Part shown: piece after piece, positions 17,355 through 28,200 of the stretch
Numbering within the stretch: position 1 is the stretch's first letter
How the letters are laid out: each line of letters begins with the position of its first letter
Source: Planctomycetota bacterium
GTDB taxonomy: Bacteria; Planctomycetota; Uabimicrobiia; Uabimicrobiales; Uabimicrobiaceae
DNA: 64,000 bases
Direction of reading: 5' to 3'
Assembly: GCA_029260735.1 (NCBI GenBank)
Contig: JAJDCR010000069.1
Coordinates: 62,001 to 126,000, forward strand
The notes under the pieces: generated by a model
The model's database searches: none
What the model saw: the letters and a program-made list of their open reading frames with translations, nothing else
Told to the model about the DNA's origin: nothing
Position numbers and translations under genes: made by a program

Positions 17355-17462
17355 AATGCAAACGTAGGAAAACCTTGTTTAGTAGAATACAAGTGGACAA
17401 AAAAATTGAATTGGCCCGAAAATGGTCTTTCTCTAGTCTCAAAGAAAAAGAAAGTCAAATCG

Positions 17463-17690
17463 ATGTTCCATGAAGAAGATTTAGTCAAGATCGCTCACAC
17501 TTCTATACCCTTTGGTAAATACCGAGGACGTGTTTTAATCGACCTACCAGAAGAATACCTTGTTTGGTTTGCTCAGAAAGGCTTTCCTAAAAATGAGCTG
17601 GGCCGACTTCTCGATTTAACTTTGAATATCAAAGGAGAAGGATTGGCTTACTTGATTTATCCATTGAAAAAAGAAAAATACCGAGAATAG
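17463..17690 (+). CDS. DUF3820-like small protein
   Basis: A 75-residue protein with the pattern IPFGKYRGRVLIDLPEEYLV followed by WFAQKGFPKNELGRLL. This is typical of the DUF3820 family (a small domain with conserved MPFGK..G..L.DLP..YL.W), whose biochemical role is not established. The ATG at 17463 is favoured because the family starts just before the MPFGKY-like motif; a TTG at 17406 would add 19 non-conserved residues. It lies between the WD40 kinase and the PHP gene with short gaps, all on the same strand. Confidence 0.75.
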   Translation: MFHEEDLVKIAHTSIPFGKYRGRVLIDLPEEYLVWFAQKGFPKNELGRLLDLTLNIKGEGLAYLIYPLKKEKYRE

Positions 17691-17707
17691 ATATAAGGAA
17701 AAAATTT

Positions 17708-19111
17708 ATGAGCCACCGATTTTTTATTATCCTCTGCCTTTGGGCTCTTTTGCCCCATGTTTATGGCGAAAATGTTAAAATCATTGAGCAAACGTTTTTT
17801 CCTCCCGGAAAAAATGTTCAGCCCTATCAGTATGTCTCCTTTGAGGTCCCCCCTAAAACAACTTCTTTAAAAGTAGAGTACTCTTACGATAAAAACGAAA
17901 ATACCATTGATATTGGTATTTTTGACACTCGTGGAATTGGGAAAGAGGGATTTCGTGGTTGGAGCGGAGGAAAGAGATCTGAGTTTATGATCTCTCAAAG
18001 CCAAGCCACCCCAGGGTATCTTCCAGGCCCTCTTTACCAAGGCGAATGGCAAGTAATTTTAGGCCTATATAAAATTGCCTCTCAAGGAGCCAAAGTAAGA
18101 TTAAAAATCACCTTTAACCAAATATCTCCCAAAATAGATTCCTCATTTTCTCCCTGGGACCCTCGCCTTGTTCTCCAAGATAAAGCAGGATGGTACAAGG
18201 GAGACCTTCATATGCACAGCGAGCATAGTGATGGCAAGCAAAGTATTTCTGAGCTCGTCAAAATGGCCGAAGCTAAGGGCTTAGATTTTCTAGGCTTTAC
18301 TGAGCATAACACAAGCAGTCATCACTTAGAGATCCCCAAACATGTTAACGATAAAGTTCTCTTAATAATGGGAGAAGAAGTCACCACAACAAAGGGACAT
18401 GCCAACGTTTGGGGTTTGCCCCAAGGCCACTGGGTTGATTTTCGAATGGATCGTCTTTTTGATATCAACGATACCATCCGCGAAGTGCACCAAGTCGGTG
18501 CACTTTTCTGCATCAACCATCCCTTTGCTTTTTGTAGTGGATGCCCTTGGGAATTTGAGAATGCACAAAATTATGATTGTATGGAAGTGTGGAATGGTTT
18601 TTGGGACCCGACGGATTATCTAGCTGTTGACATGTGGGCTTCTTTTCTGCGCAAAGGTAAAAAAACTGTTATTGTCGGCTGCAGTGACTCCCATGAGCCC
18701 AGTTTTCCTATCGGAGATCCGACAACTCATGTCTATGCAAATAATCTTTCTCAAAAATCTATCCTAGAAGGAATTCGTCAGGGAAATGTCTATATTACAG
18801 CTAATCCCCTAGGCCCAACTCTCGATTTTCAAGCCCACGTTGCCTCTAAAAAACCTGTTCGTATGGGCGATACTTTAGAGCTAAGACAAAAAACGAAAGT
18901 TAATTTCACCATCCGCTATCAAGGAAAAGGAGAGGGAAAAGTTCGTGTCTTGGGTAAAGAAGGCGAGGTTTTTAGCAAACCAGCTTCCGCCATGAATTCG
19001 ACAGAGATTTTTTCTCTACTTGTAGAGCAAGATAGTTTTTTTTATTTGGAAGTGGCTGACGGATTTTTCATGTACGCCTTGAGTAATCCAATTTATGTAG
19101 AACTTAAATAA
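17708..19111 (+). CDS. Secreted PHP-domain metal-dependent hydrolase (CehA/McbA-like)
   Basis: A 467-residue protein with a signal peptide (FFIILCLWALLPHVYG, cut near residue 20). Residues 22-150 form a beta-rich N-terminal domain. The PHP domain starts at about 161: KGDLHMHSEHSDG gives H168, H170, H173 and D175, GFTEHN gives E199 and H200, and further metal ligands are in CINHPFAF and GCSDSHEPS. PHP proteins hydrolyse phosphoester or related bonds with a multinuclear metal centre; CehA-like members are exported. The last 100 residues are another beta domain. The ribosome site is AAGGAA. The natural substrate is unknown; polyphosphate, nucleotide or ester hydrolysis are all possible. Confidence 0.87.
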   Translation: MSHRFFIILCLWALLPHVYGENVKIIEQTFFPPGKNVQPYQYVSFEVPPKTTSLKVEYSYDKNENTIDIGIFDTRGIGKEGFRGWSGGKRSEFMISQSQATPGYLPGPLYQGEWQVILGLYKIASQGAKVRLKITFNQISPKIDSSFSPWDPRLVLQDKAGWYKGDLHMHSEHSDGKQSISELVKMAEAKGLDFLGFTEHNTSSHHLEIPKHVNDKVLLIMGEEVTTTKGHANVWGLPQGHWVDFRMDRLFDINDTIREVHQVGALFCINHPFAFCSGCPWEFENAQNYDCMEVWNGFWDPTDYLAVDMWASFLRKGKKTVIVGCSDSHEPSFPIGDPTTHVYANNLSQKSILEGIRQGNVYITANPLGPTLDFQAHVASKKPVRMGDTLELRQKTKVNFTIRYQGKGEGKVRVLGKEGEVFSKPASAMNSTEIFSLLVEQDSFFYLEVADGFFMYALSNPIYVELK

Positions 19112-19245
19112 GGATTGCACAATAGTTTTTGCCCAGATTTAAGAGTTGTCTCAAGAGTGATTTTTTGCTAAATTATCTTCCTTCAATGTGGTAAACACAT
19201 AACTTTTTTTGAGGTCAGTCTTCCTTTTTGAATAAGGAGTATTCT

Positions 19246-20874
19246 ATGTATCGACTATGGTTCCTATGTTTTTTTCTTAGCTCATTTTTATGGGCTCAGG
19301 ACATTCTTATCCAGGTAAATCCAGTGGCAGAGCATAATTTTGCCGAAGAACCCCTAAAAGCTGGTGAAATTCATTTTTCCGTCACTCCTCTTCATGTAAG
19401 CAAAAACGAACGCAGTGAGTTAGGGAAGAATTGGTACGTCGCTAGTGCCCAAGAAAGATCTTTGCTCTCTAGCTGGGATTTAGCTCATCAACTTGTTCGC
19501 GAAAATTCTATCGTCGAGTATGCAGAGCCTAATAGACCCTTTATGAACGAGCATTACCAAAAGCTTTCTCGTGCTTTGTCTGAACAAGATCGCTCTCGCT
19601 ATGATGATAACTGGGGCTATCCTAATCCTGACGTTTTTGCTTGGCACCTGAAGGATAGTCATTCTCAATTAGGCAAAGCTCGTCAGGAATCGACTCACAA
19701 AGGGGGAAAGAGAATTCGAGTGGCTCATTTTGACACAGGCTACTCTCCTATCAATATAACAACTCCTGAAAATGTCCGCCAAGATTTGGAAAAAAACTTC
19801 GTTGCCGGAGAAAAAGAAAACTCTGCTATTGATCCTGGTAAAAAAGGATTTTTAGAGCAACCTGGTCATGGAACTTCCACTTTGAGCATTTTAGCAGGAG
19901 GTTTAATCGACCTTCCTCAGAAAAAATTCAAGGGTTACTTAGGAGGAGCTCCTGAGGTCGAAATTATTCCTATGCGTCTGTCCAATACTGTTATTTTATT
20001 ACAAGTGGATGTTTTTGCCAAAGCTCTTTTCCATGCCATTGAAACGGACTGTGATGTCGTAGCTATGTCTATGGGAGGAGTTGCTTCTAAACTATGGGCA
20101 GAAGCGATTAATCAAGCTTATGAAAAAGGTATTACAGTCGTTACTGCTGCGGGAAACAATGTTTTACGTGCTCCCACTCATTATTTGATTTACCCAGCCA
20201 AATTCAAAAGAGTCGTTGCCGTTTGTGGAGTGAACTACGACCACAAGCCCTATTTCAAAGAAGATTCTTGGTTTATACCTATGCAAGGGAATTGGGGACC
20301 AGAGCCTCTCATGAAATCAGCCATTGCTGCCTACACTCCCAACATGACTTCCGCTCGTTTTTCCAAGCCTAATGAAGTCGGAAGCTCAGGAGGAGGTACC
20401 TCTTCGGCAACTCCTCAAGTTGCTGCGGCTGCGGCACTATGGTTGCAAAAATATAAGGACTTCCCCTTTGATCAGCCTTGGCAACGAGTAAACGCTGTCC
20501 GTCATGCTCTTTTTTCTGCTGCTAATAAAGATTTCCCCAATAGTAAAAAATACTTTGGGAACGGAGTTCTTCGAGCATCAGATGCCCTAAAAGTAGAGCC
20601 CAAAATTGACACTACTCCTATTGCCCAAGATAAAGTATCTTCTCCCTATCTTTCTGTTCTATTTGGTTGGGAGACTCTCTCAAGTACGCTCAACCAAGAG
20701 ATGATTGAGATGGAGCTTTTACGATTGGAGCAAGGAAATCCTGAGCTATGCGAAGCTTTAGAAAAACTAGCAGGGAAAAATTCTTTAAGTAAAGCAGAGA
20801 AAAAGAAAATTCGAATGATTCTAGAAAGAATCCCCGAAGTTTCCCAGACCTTTATGCAAGCCTTTTCTAAGTAG
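19246..20874 (+). CDS. Secreted subtilisin-like serine peptidase (S8)
   Basis: A 542-residue secreted peptidase. Residues 1-17 are a signal peptide (WFLCFFLSSFLWAQ). A propeptide-like region follows (19 to about 110, ending with the usual VEYAEPN strand). The catalytic triad is Asp163 (RVAHFDTGYSP), His208 (GHGTSTLSILAGG) and Ser386 (GGGTSSATPQVAAAAALW), with oxyanion Asn304 (TAAGNN). After the catalytic domain comes about 120 residues of helical tail (KAEKKKIRMILERIPE). I start at ATG 19246 because AAGGAG lies six bases upstream. Likely function is extracellular or periplasmic protein digestion. A perfect 16-bp stem-loop follows the gene. Confidence 0.92.
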   Translation: MYRLWFLCFFLSSFLWAQDILIQVNPVAEHNFAEEPLKAGEIHFSVTPLHVSKNERSELGKNWYVASAQERSLLSSWDLAHQLVRENSIVEYAEPNRPFMNEHYQKLSRALSEQDRSRYDDNWGYPNPDVFAWHLKDSHSQLGKARQESTHKGGKRIRVAHFDTGYSPINITTPENVRQDLEKNFVAGEKENSAIDPGKKGFLEQPGHGTSTLSILAGGLIDLPQKKFKGYLGGAPEVEIIPMRLSNTVILLQVDVFAKALFHAIETDCDVVAMSMGGVASKLWAEAINQAYEKGITVVTAAGNNVLRAPTHYLIYPAKFKRVVAVCGVNYDHKPYFKEDSWFIPMQGNWGPEPLMKSAIAAYTPNMTSARFSKPNEVGSSGGGTSSATPQVAAAAALWLQKYKDFPFDQPWQRVNAVRHALFSAANKDFPNSKKYFGNGVLRASDALKVEPKIDTTPIAQDKVSSPYLSVLFGWETLSSTLNQEMIEMELLRLEQGNPELCEALEKLAGKNSLSKAEKKKIRMILERIPEVSQTFMQAFSK

Positions 20875-20908
20875 ATATCTCTTTGCATTAAGGTGCCTTA
20901 ACTTACCT

Positions 20909-20944
20909 AACATCCTGCTTTACTCGCAAGTAAAGCAGGATGTT
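20909..20944 (+). terminator. Stem-loop after the subtilase gene
   Basis: A perfect 16-bp stem (aacatcctgctttact with its complement) and a 4-nt loop, 35 nt after the subtilase stop and before the next promoter region. There is no long T-run after it, so it may terminate weakly or mainly protect the mRNA end. Confidence 0.65.
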
Positions 20945-21079
20945 TACATATCTAAAGATCTTTAAACACAACTTCCTCATGCGAAAACCTCCTCCCAAAA
21001 TTTTGCAGCTACTTTAACAAATACCACAATTCCATCCATAGACAACAATAGATAACAAACTCAGAAGGAGATAATAACT

Positions 21080-24000
21080 TTGGCGAATGCATTACCAGAA
21101 GAGCAAGGACTAAAAGGTCTTGCTAAAAGTTGGAGAAAAACCCATCGGCAAATGCTTATGGAGTGGTACTCTGATCAAAGAGCCAAAGTTTGGCGATGGA
21201 TGCAGTTGGGAATTGTCGTGATAGGAGTTTTTGCAGGGATCTTATTTTTGCACAATGTTTCGGGAGAGCCGATTCTTTCCTCTATTGCCGAGACTCGGTT
21301 TATTTTCATCTATCTTTTCTGTTGTTTGCTTCTTTTCCAAATGTCTTTTTTGGCTCATCCGATCAAGTGGTATTCTGAATCTCGCTGGTATCTCTACCGC
21401 TTGCTTATATTTTTTTTAATCTGGTGTTTTGCCTGCATAGTCGAGCTTTTTTTAATGGATGCTCCTCAAGTACGAGTGGTTTTCCTGGTAGTATTTTTTC
21501 TCGGCATCTTGTTTGAAATTAAATTTAAACAAGATGAGGTCAATGAAAAATCTAAAAGTCTTCAGAATAAAGGGTACTCTCAATATGCTAGTAGTTTAAA
21601 TGGTCTCGGTTTACTCTATTACTGTATGGGAGAGTATCAGGCGGCCGAACCGATCTATTTGGAAGCGAAAGGCTTCATCGAGCGCTCTCTTGGAAAAACT
21701 CACCCAGACTATTCGTCTAATATCCAAGAGCTGACAGAGCTTTATAAGTCGATGGGGAAATACTCTAATGCTGAAAGACTTTACAACGAAGCTCGCCAAA
21801 TTGCTCTAAAGGAAAAGGGAAAAGAAGATCCCGACTATGCCATTCTCACAAATAGTTTAGCCGACCTCTATAAAACCACGGGCAAATCAGAGAAAGCAGA
21901 AGAGCTCTATCTAGAGGTCAAAGAAATCCAAGAAGGCTTAGGAGAGGGAATCCTTTATGCCGCTAGCCTCAACAGCTTAGCTAGCTTATATAGCGATACT
22001 CAGAGATATTCGGCAGCCGAGGAGTTTTATTTAGAAGCTCTTAGTACACAAGAAAAAACTTTAGGAAAAGAACATCCTGACTATGCCGTGAGTATCCATA
22101 AGTTAGGCCAACTCTACCATATAATGGGTAAATACAAGCAAGTAGAGAACTATTATCTATTATGCCAAGAAATTCGAGAAAAAATTCTGGGACAAGAGCA
22201 TCCGGACTATGCCCTTATCCTCAGTGATATTGCTCGCTTTTACCAAACGATTGGACGATACGAGAATGCGAAAAACTTGTATGAGAAAGCTCAACATATC
22301 ATTGAGGAAACTTTGACAACCGATCATCCGGCTTATACCGCGACGCTCAATGGTTTGGCCACCTTAGGTCGAATTTTTGGTCACTACGGTAAAGCCCAAG
22401 AGCTCTATCTAGAGGTCAAAGAAATCCATGACAAAGTTTTAGGAAAGGACTCTCCTGAATATGCCATTGCCCTACGTGGTTTAGCCAATATTCATTTAGT
22501 TTTGGGGGAGTACGCTAAAGCGGAGCCTTTATTCTTAGAAGCTTTGGGAAACAGAGAGAGAGTCCTAGGAAAAAAGCACCCGGAATATTTAATCAGCTTA
22601 ATCGATACGGCAAAACTATATCTAAAAACAGGAGAAGAGAGTAAAGCAGAACTTCTTTTCTTAGATGCCAAAGAGACAATCGAAGAAATTCTTGATGCCA
22701 CTCACCCGATCTATGGAAAAGCGATCATGGGTTTAGCCGAGATACACCGACGTCGCCAAGAATTTATCCTAGCGGAAGAGTTGTATCTAGAAGGAGAAGA
22801 TATTCTTTCAGCTAAGCTTGGGCAAGAACACTACCAGTACGCTCAACTTTTAAACTCACTAGGAATACTTTGCCAAGACAGGAATGAGTATTCTAAAGCA
22901 AAAGCCCTTCATGAAGAGGCTCAAAGGCTACTAAGAGAAACTCTGGGCAAAGGCCATCCTGAATACGGCCTCACTCTTTTTCACCTGGCCAAAATCAACG
23001 AACAAGAAGAAAATTTTAGGGAAGCCGAAGCTCTCTACCAAGAGGTAATTTTGCTTCGAGAAGAACTTTTCGGGCCTCAGCACCTCTTCACTCAGAAAAC
23101 ATTAAAAGAGTTAGCTTCTATGCAGGAAAATCAAAACCATTTCCCGGCCGCTTTAGCCATTTACCAAAAATTAAAAGAGATTTTGCGGGAAACCACTGGT
23201 ACAGAAGATGCCGCTTACCTAAGCATACTGGAGCAAGAAGCGAGGGTATATAAAAAACTGGGAGAAGAAGAGAAAGCTTACACCCTCTGCGAAGAAATTG
23301 GGGAAAGTTCCCAGCGAGTATTTGGGAAAGAGCACCCTAAATATGCTTATTTTCAAACCCGATTAGCATTTTTTCTGGCTAAAAAAGGAGAAAAGAATAA
23401 GGCTCTGGAGACTCTCTTGTCGATTGCCCATATCTACCCAAAAGAAATCTTCCGTCTGGCCATGACTCAGAAAAACTCAGACTTAATTCACTACCGAAAA
23501 GAAAGTCTCCTCCAGCTATCAGCCATCATTAGTCTATTTCGGGAAGAAAACCCGAAAAACGAAGCCGCTTCTCGAAAGATATTTTCCTTAGTTTTAGAGT
23601 ACAAGTCTCTTTTCCGCAAAATCTTTGCTCCTTTTCAGGAAGAAAAGAGACTATCTTCTTTTCCTCATCTCAAAAAAAACTTTAGTAACCTGAAAAACGT
23701 CTATGAAGAGCTTACGGATTTGAATCTCCGCGGTCCTCAAGAAATGGATAGAGAAACCTACCAACAGCGACTGGAAGATTTAAAGCAACACCAAGAGTTT
23801 TTAGAAACTGAGTTAAGCAGCCAAGTTTTTTCTTTAGAACGAGAGGAATGGGTTGGACAAACTACTCCTAAGGATATTGCAAGTCGTCTTCCAAAGGCTT
23901 CTGTTTTAGTGGAGTACTTTCAATTCACAAGTTGGAATTTTGAACGAGAAGAATATGGTTCTCAATATTACTTAGCCTGGGTTATTCCCGCTCAAAAAAA

Positions 24001-24898
24001 AGATCAAAAGAAAGATCTTTGCCTGTGGTTTGATCTAGGAGAAAGTCAAAAAATAGATTTGTCCTTTAATAAATACCAAGAAAGTAAAGGCAAAGAAAAA
24101 GGAACAGAGCTCTACGAACGACTAATTTCTCCTCTCCAAGAAAAGATTTCCTCGAAGCACCTCATTCTTTGCCCCGATGGTTCTCTTCACCTCATTCCCT
24201 TTGCCGCCCTTTTCTCTCCTAAAGAAAAGTTCTTAATCGAAGAGAACAAGCTCTCTTATCTCTCCTCAGCCAAAGATTTGCTTTACTTTGCTTCTGAAAA
24301 AAGGCCTTACAAGCAAAAACCCCTTGTCGCGGCCTCTTCCAGTTTAGCAGGATCAGGAGAAGAAGCAGTCATTGTCGGCAGCATGCTCTTTGCTTCCCAT
24401 CTTCTCAATCAAAGCAGTATCAGTAAAGAAAAGCTCCTTGCTTACAACTCTCCTGCCTTCATCCATCTAATCAGTTCCTCTGTAATCGAAAAATACAAAA
24501 GAGAAGGCCTTGGACAAAGCAGTTTGCTTCTCCAAGAAGAAGAGTCCATCAATACCTCTGAAATTTCTCAAATGCAACTCCAAGGCACAGAATTTGTCTT
24601 TCTATCAACCTACTTCCCCGATATTCTCGAAAGACCCCAACTCTTTCCCGAAATTTACCAATCCTTCTTAGTCGCAGGAACCGAGCAAGTCCTCCTAAAC
24701 TCTGGGCAACCCGAAGACAACAGCTCTCTTATGGAAATGATCAGCGAATTTTACCGAAAAATTCTCCGTGGCAAAAAGAAAATCCTCGCTCTCCAAGAAA
24801 TCCAAAGAGAATTTTTGGAAAAACTTCGCCAAGAAGGGCAAGAGCCCCCTTGTGATTTTTGGGGCAAACTCATTTGTGTGGGAAATCCGCATCTGTAA
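21080..24898 (+). CDS. Membrane TPR protein with a catalytically dead CHAT domain
   Basis: A 1272-residue protein. Four membrane helices lie at about 40-58, 74-91, 105-126 and 131-147. Residues 165 to about 800 are kinesin-light-chain-type 42-residue TPRs (repeated HPDYA..L..L..LY...GKY..AE..Y). A helical linker precedes a C-terminal CHAT domain (about 985-1272; LILCPDGSLHLIPFAALF). In active CHAT proteases the dyad is His in HLACHG and Cys in LSACETG; here these are IHLISSS (Ser1133 in place of His) and FLSTYFPD (Tyr1178 in place of Cys). The fold clearly remains (LVAGTEQVLL, CDFWGKLICVGNP). So it probably binds or scaffolds rather than cleaves. It starts at a TTG after AGAAGGAG. It is convergent with the secreted hydrolase and caspase genes. 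Confidence 0.88.
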   Translation: MANALPEEQGLKGLAKSWRKTHRQMLMEWYSDQRAKVWRWMQLGIVVIGVFAGILFLHNVSGEPILSSIAETRFIFIYLFCCLLLFQMSFLAHPIKWYSESRWYLYRLLIFFLIWCFACIVELFLMDAPQVRVVFLVVFFLGILFEIKFKQDEVNEKSKSLQNKGYSQYASSLNGLGLLYYCMGEYQAAEPIYLEAKGFIERSLGKTHPDYSSNIQELTELYKSMGKYSNAERLYNEARQIALKEKGKEDPDYAILTNSLADLYKTTGKSEKAEELYLEVKEIQEGLGEGILYAASLNSLASLYSDTQRYSAAEEFYLEALSTQEKTLGKEHPDYAVSIHKLGQLYHIMGKYKQVENYYLLCQEIREKILGQEHPDYALILSDIARFYQTIGRYENAKNLYEKAQHIIEETLTTDHPAYTATLNGLATLGRIFGHYGKAQELYLEVKEIHDKVLGKDSPEYAIALRGLANIHLVLGEYAKAEPLFLEALGNRERVLGKKHPEYLISLIDTAKLYLKTGEESKAELLFLDAKETIEEILDATHPIYGKAIMGLAEIHRRRQEFILAEELYLEGEDILSAKLGQEHYQYAQLLNSLGILCQDRNEYSKAKALHEEAQRLLRETLGKGHPEYGLTLFHLAKINEQEENFREAEALYQEVILLREELFGPQHLFTQKTLKELASMQENQNHFPAALAIYQKLKEILRETTGTEDAAYLSILEQEARVYKKLGEEEKAYTLCEEIGESSQRVFGKEHPKYAYFQTRLAFFLAKKGEKNKALETLLSIAHIYPKEIFRLAMTQKNSDLIHYRKESLLQLSAIISLFREENPKNEAASRKIFSLVLEYKSLFRKIFAPFQEEKRLSSFPHLKKNFSNLKNVYEELTDLNLRGPQEMDRETYQQRLEDLKQHQEFLETELSSQVFSLEREEWVGQTTPKDIASRLPKASVLVEYFQFTSWNFEREEYGSQYYLAWVIPAQKKDQKKDLCLWFDLGESQKIDLSFNKYQESKGKEKGTELYERLISPLQEKISSKHLILCPDGSLHLIPFAALFSPKEKFLIEENKLSYLSSAKDLLYFASEKRPYKQKPLVAASSSLAGSGEEAVIVGSMLFASHLLNQSSISKEKLLAYNSPAFIHLISSSVIEKYKREGLGQSSLLLQEEESINTSEISQMQLQGTEFVFLSTYFPDILERPQLFPEIYQSFLVAGTEQVLLNSGQPEDNSSLMEMISEFYRKILRGKKKILALQEIQREFLEKLRQEGQEPPCDFWGKLICVGNPHL

Positions 24899-24954
24899 CA
24901 GGCTTCCCACACATAGGAATAAAAAAAAGCTAAAGGATAGAGGAAATAAAGGGG

Positions 24955-25179
24955 AAAAACACGCATTTAAATTTGCATGTTTTTAAGGTGTAGTGAAAAG
25001 AGTGCAGCTTAAAGTTGAAGAAAGAAAAGAATTTCACGCAAAGGCGCAAAGACGCCAAGGAGAAAAAGAATCCAGGCAAGAGATAAATTCGGAGAATTTT
25101 ATCAACAGAAAGATTTTTTAGATTTTCCTTTGCTTTTCTTTGCGCCTTTGCGTGAAATTTAGATTAAATGCGTGTTTTT
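24955..25179. repeat. Nested inverted repeats with GCAAAGGCGCAAAG core
   Basis: The spacer between two convergent genes. A perfect 22-bp inverted pair (25030-25051 and 25138-25159, containing cacgcaaaggcgcaaag) is nested inside a 15-bp pair (24955-24969 and 25165-25179). Short tandem-like cgcaaag/cgccaag units appear in the left arm. The region can form one large hairpin and may act as a two-way terminator for the CHAT and hydrolase genes. No coding potential. Confidence 0.75.
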
Positions 25180-25229
25180 TCGCTCTCGTGTAAAGAGGTG
25201 TAAAGCCTACCTATTAAGAAGGCATGCCG

Positions 25230-28200
25230 TTAAAAAGATCCCTTCGCTTCGGGTAAGATAATCTTCCAGTACTTACTCCCATCTGTTTTCTCTTTTTCTT
25301 CTAAAGACCGATCTCCGACCTTAAATCCTTGGAGCAATGATTGGATATCGTGTAAAACACGGATGTCTTCATGGTGAGAGTGGCAGATGAAAGATGATTC
25401 GGCAACAGAGGCATCGATGGTATCAATTCCAGGAATAATAACGTAAGGGCCTTTTTGTAAATCAACATCCCCCACCCGAGGATATTTTTGGAGTTTTTTT
25501 GCAGTATACAAAGCCCAGTCATTACTGGAAGCGTAAATAGTAACTTTTTGAGCAGAAACTTGAATCATTTCAGCCAGTCGTTGCTGAAAGCGTCCAGCAT
25601 CAAGGTCGGGAGCAACCATTACAATGTGTCCAAATTTGCGAGTAGGGAGTTTCCGACGGATTCTTTCACCTTGAACTTCACGAAGAGCTTCGGTCATGAC
25701 TAAATTGCCCATACTATGAGCAATTACATGAATTTTTTGAACAGGAGTTTTTTCTTCTAAATCTATGAAAAGTTTTTGTAGACGAGAACCACACCACAAA
25801 GCCGTGTTTTTGTCAGCCATATAATGGATGACACTTCCTTGAGATGGCCAACTGTAGACGATGATAGGGCCATCGAATTGCAAACTGCTTTTGATTTGAG
25901 CAGCGCTATACATCGCATAGTCAAAAGGAACGTTAAAGCCATGAATAAAAACTAAAGCTTCTTTGCTTTTACTCTTGTCTATGCTCTTCAATAGTTTACG
26001 GTAGAAATACTTATCTTTTCTAAAAATGATAGGGATTATTTCAGGATTTGAGATTGTGCTCACCCCTAAGGTACTTTCTTTCTTAGAGGATCGCTCGATT
26101 GTGAAATTGTAGCCCTCTTGTTCACGGTCAGTGACAAAAAAAACCTCGGTGTGATCAGGTTTTGTGGGATGAAGGGGAGTAGAGGATTTTATGATCGGCT
26201 GAAAGAGCTTTTGATAACCTGTATAAATAAGTTGCGTGGAATTAACAGTATTATTAAGAGTATTCGTGTTAGGGGCTTTTTCTGGGGGAGCAGAAGAGTT
26301 TTTTTCTTCTTTTGTGTTATCCTCTTGTGCTAGATAGGTTTTTTTTCCTTCATCCCATTCTTCTGGCCAGAGAAGGTCGTTTTCGGCAAGGGCCTCTTCT
26401 TCTTTTTTATTCTCCAAAGGCGCAGTTTGCTCTTTAAGGATCTGGAGACTATTGTTAGGAGATAGAATTCGTTCAGCGACTTTTACTAAAAGGGCGGGAA
26501 CTTTGCGAGGAGGAGTGGATTCAATAAAAGTGTGGCTAATTTTTTCGAGGTGTCCATCAATTTTTGTTAGGTAATTTGAGAGCATGCCTTGAGAAGCATC
26601 GACATTACTATGTAGATTCTTTAATCCTTCTTCGAGTCCTTTTACTTGACCTTCTATTTTAGTTAAGCTTATCTTGATTTGTTCTTGGCTTGCTCTAAAC
26701 TCTTCTGATAGATCCATTTGCATCTGCTGTATTTGTTTTTCTAAAAATTGGAAATTTTCTTGGAGGTTGTTGTTGAGAGCAAAGAAATGTTGATCAAGGG
26801 CTTGGAGAATTTCTTTTTGTTGTTGTTCTAGAAATTTTTGGGTTTGTAAGCTAAGCTCTTGGAGATCGTCCAGAGTTTCGATAATGAGTAGGTAACGAGC
26901 GGCTTTTCCTTGGTAAACTTGGAAAAGGATTTTTTTTATTCTCTCGATGCGGGTATCGCTGAGACATTTTTGGATTCTCTCAGTAGGATCGTCAATGGCT
27001 TTGTATTCATAACGCACGGCAAGAATTTGTTGGAATAGTTCACCTATACGATCATCTATTTGCTGGGCGGTTTTTAAGCTATCTAAGAGAGCTTTTTCTT
27101 CTTCAATCGCTTTTTCGATAGCAAGTTCAAAGGCTCTTTCTCGGTAAGCGGACTTCTCTGGGTAGAGACTTAAAAAACTTTCAAAAGCAGAGACTGTATT
27201 TTCGGAAATAACGTCTTGGAAGAGAACTTTTTTGACATGCTCCTTTGCAACAAGGGCATGCTCCGTTTGAGGATATTTGCGAATGAATTGATTGTATTGA
27301 GTGACATCGTCCATCTGGCGGCAGAGCTTAAAGTTTTCATGTACGGCCAAGCGGGCGAGCATTCGGTCGGGATATTTCTGGACAAAATCATCGTACTCGT
27401 GGACGACTCGAAGAATATTTGCTTTGCGATTGTTATTGCTATTTGCTTTGTTGTTTTTCTCCTGGACCGCGTCTCGGAATTTATTGCAGTACTCCAAGCG
27501 AAAGCGAAAGATTATTTCCAACAAATCTGATTCCGGAAAGCGGGTGATGAATTCATCTAGGTTTTCTTTCGATATGTAGTGTAACTGAGAATCCCGGAAA
27601 ACATTTTTCTTTTCCAGAAAACGTTGGGCAAAATCTGTTTTCACAAAAGGAGCGCTAAAATCGTACTTGTGTAAAATCTCTTGAGACGAATTTTGAATAA
27701 GGATGGGAAATTGAAGAGATTTTTCGGTAAAACGATTCCCTACAACAAAAGAGAAAGAAAAACGGACTTTACTTCGGCCAGGTATGTCTAAACTCTCTGG
27801 TTGAGGAGCAACGATGAGCAATATGTCCTGGGGAAGTTGCGGAGCTATTTTTAGACTTTGTAAATTTTGAGAGGAATCATTGGTGATTTCTCCCAAAACT
27901 CGGATTGTCTCAAAAGTATTAATAACTTGATCACTGTTTCCGTAAGAAAAGTTACTCTCGTTGTCCTGATATTTAACCTCGGTAAAGCTGATTTTAGGAC
28001 GTTCTTGAGAGGGATAGCTCACTTTTGTGATGTAAGCGCAATCTTCTCCCTCGGTTCCCCAAGGATCTTTGACGTAAACCCAACGAAAAGTATGTTTTCC
28101 GGCTTCAATTTTGTAAGTCTCAGGATAAGGTAAAGGCATTACTCCTGAAAAACGTCCTCGTCTTTTACCATCAATGTAAAAAAGTAATCCGTCTTTGTAG

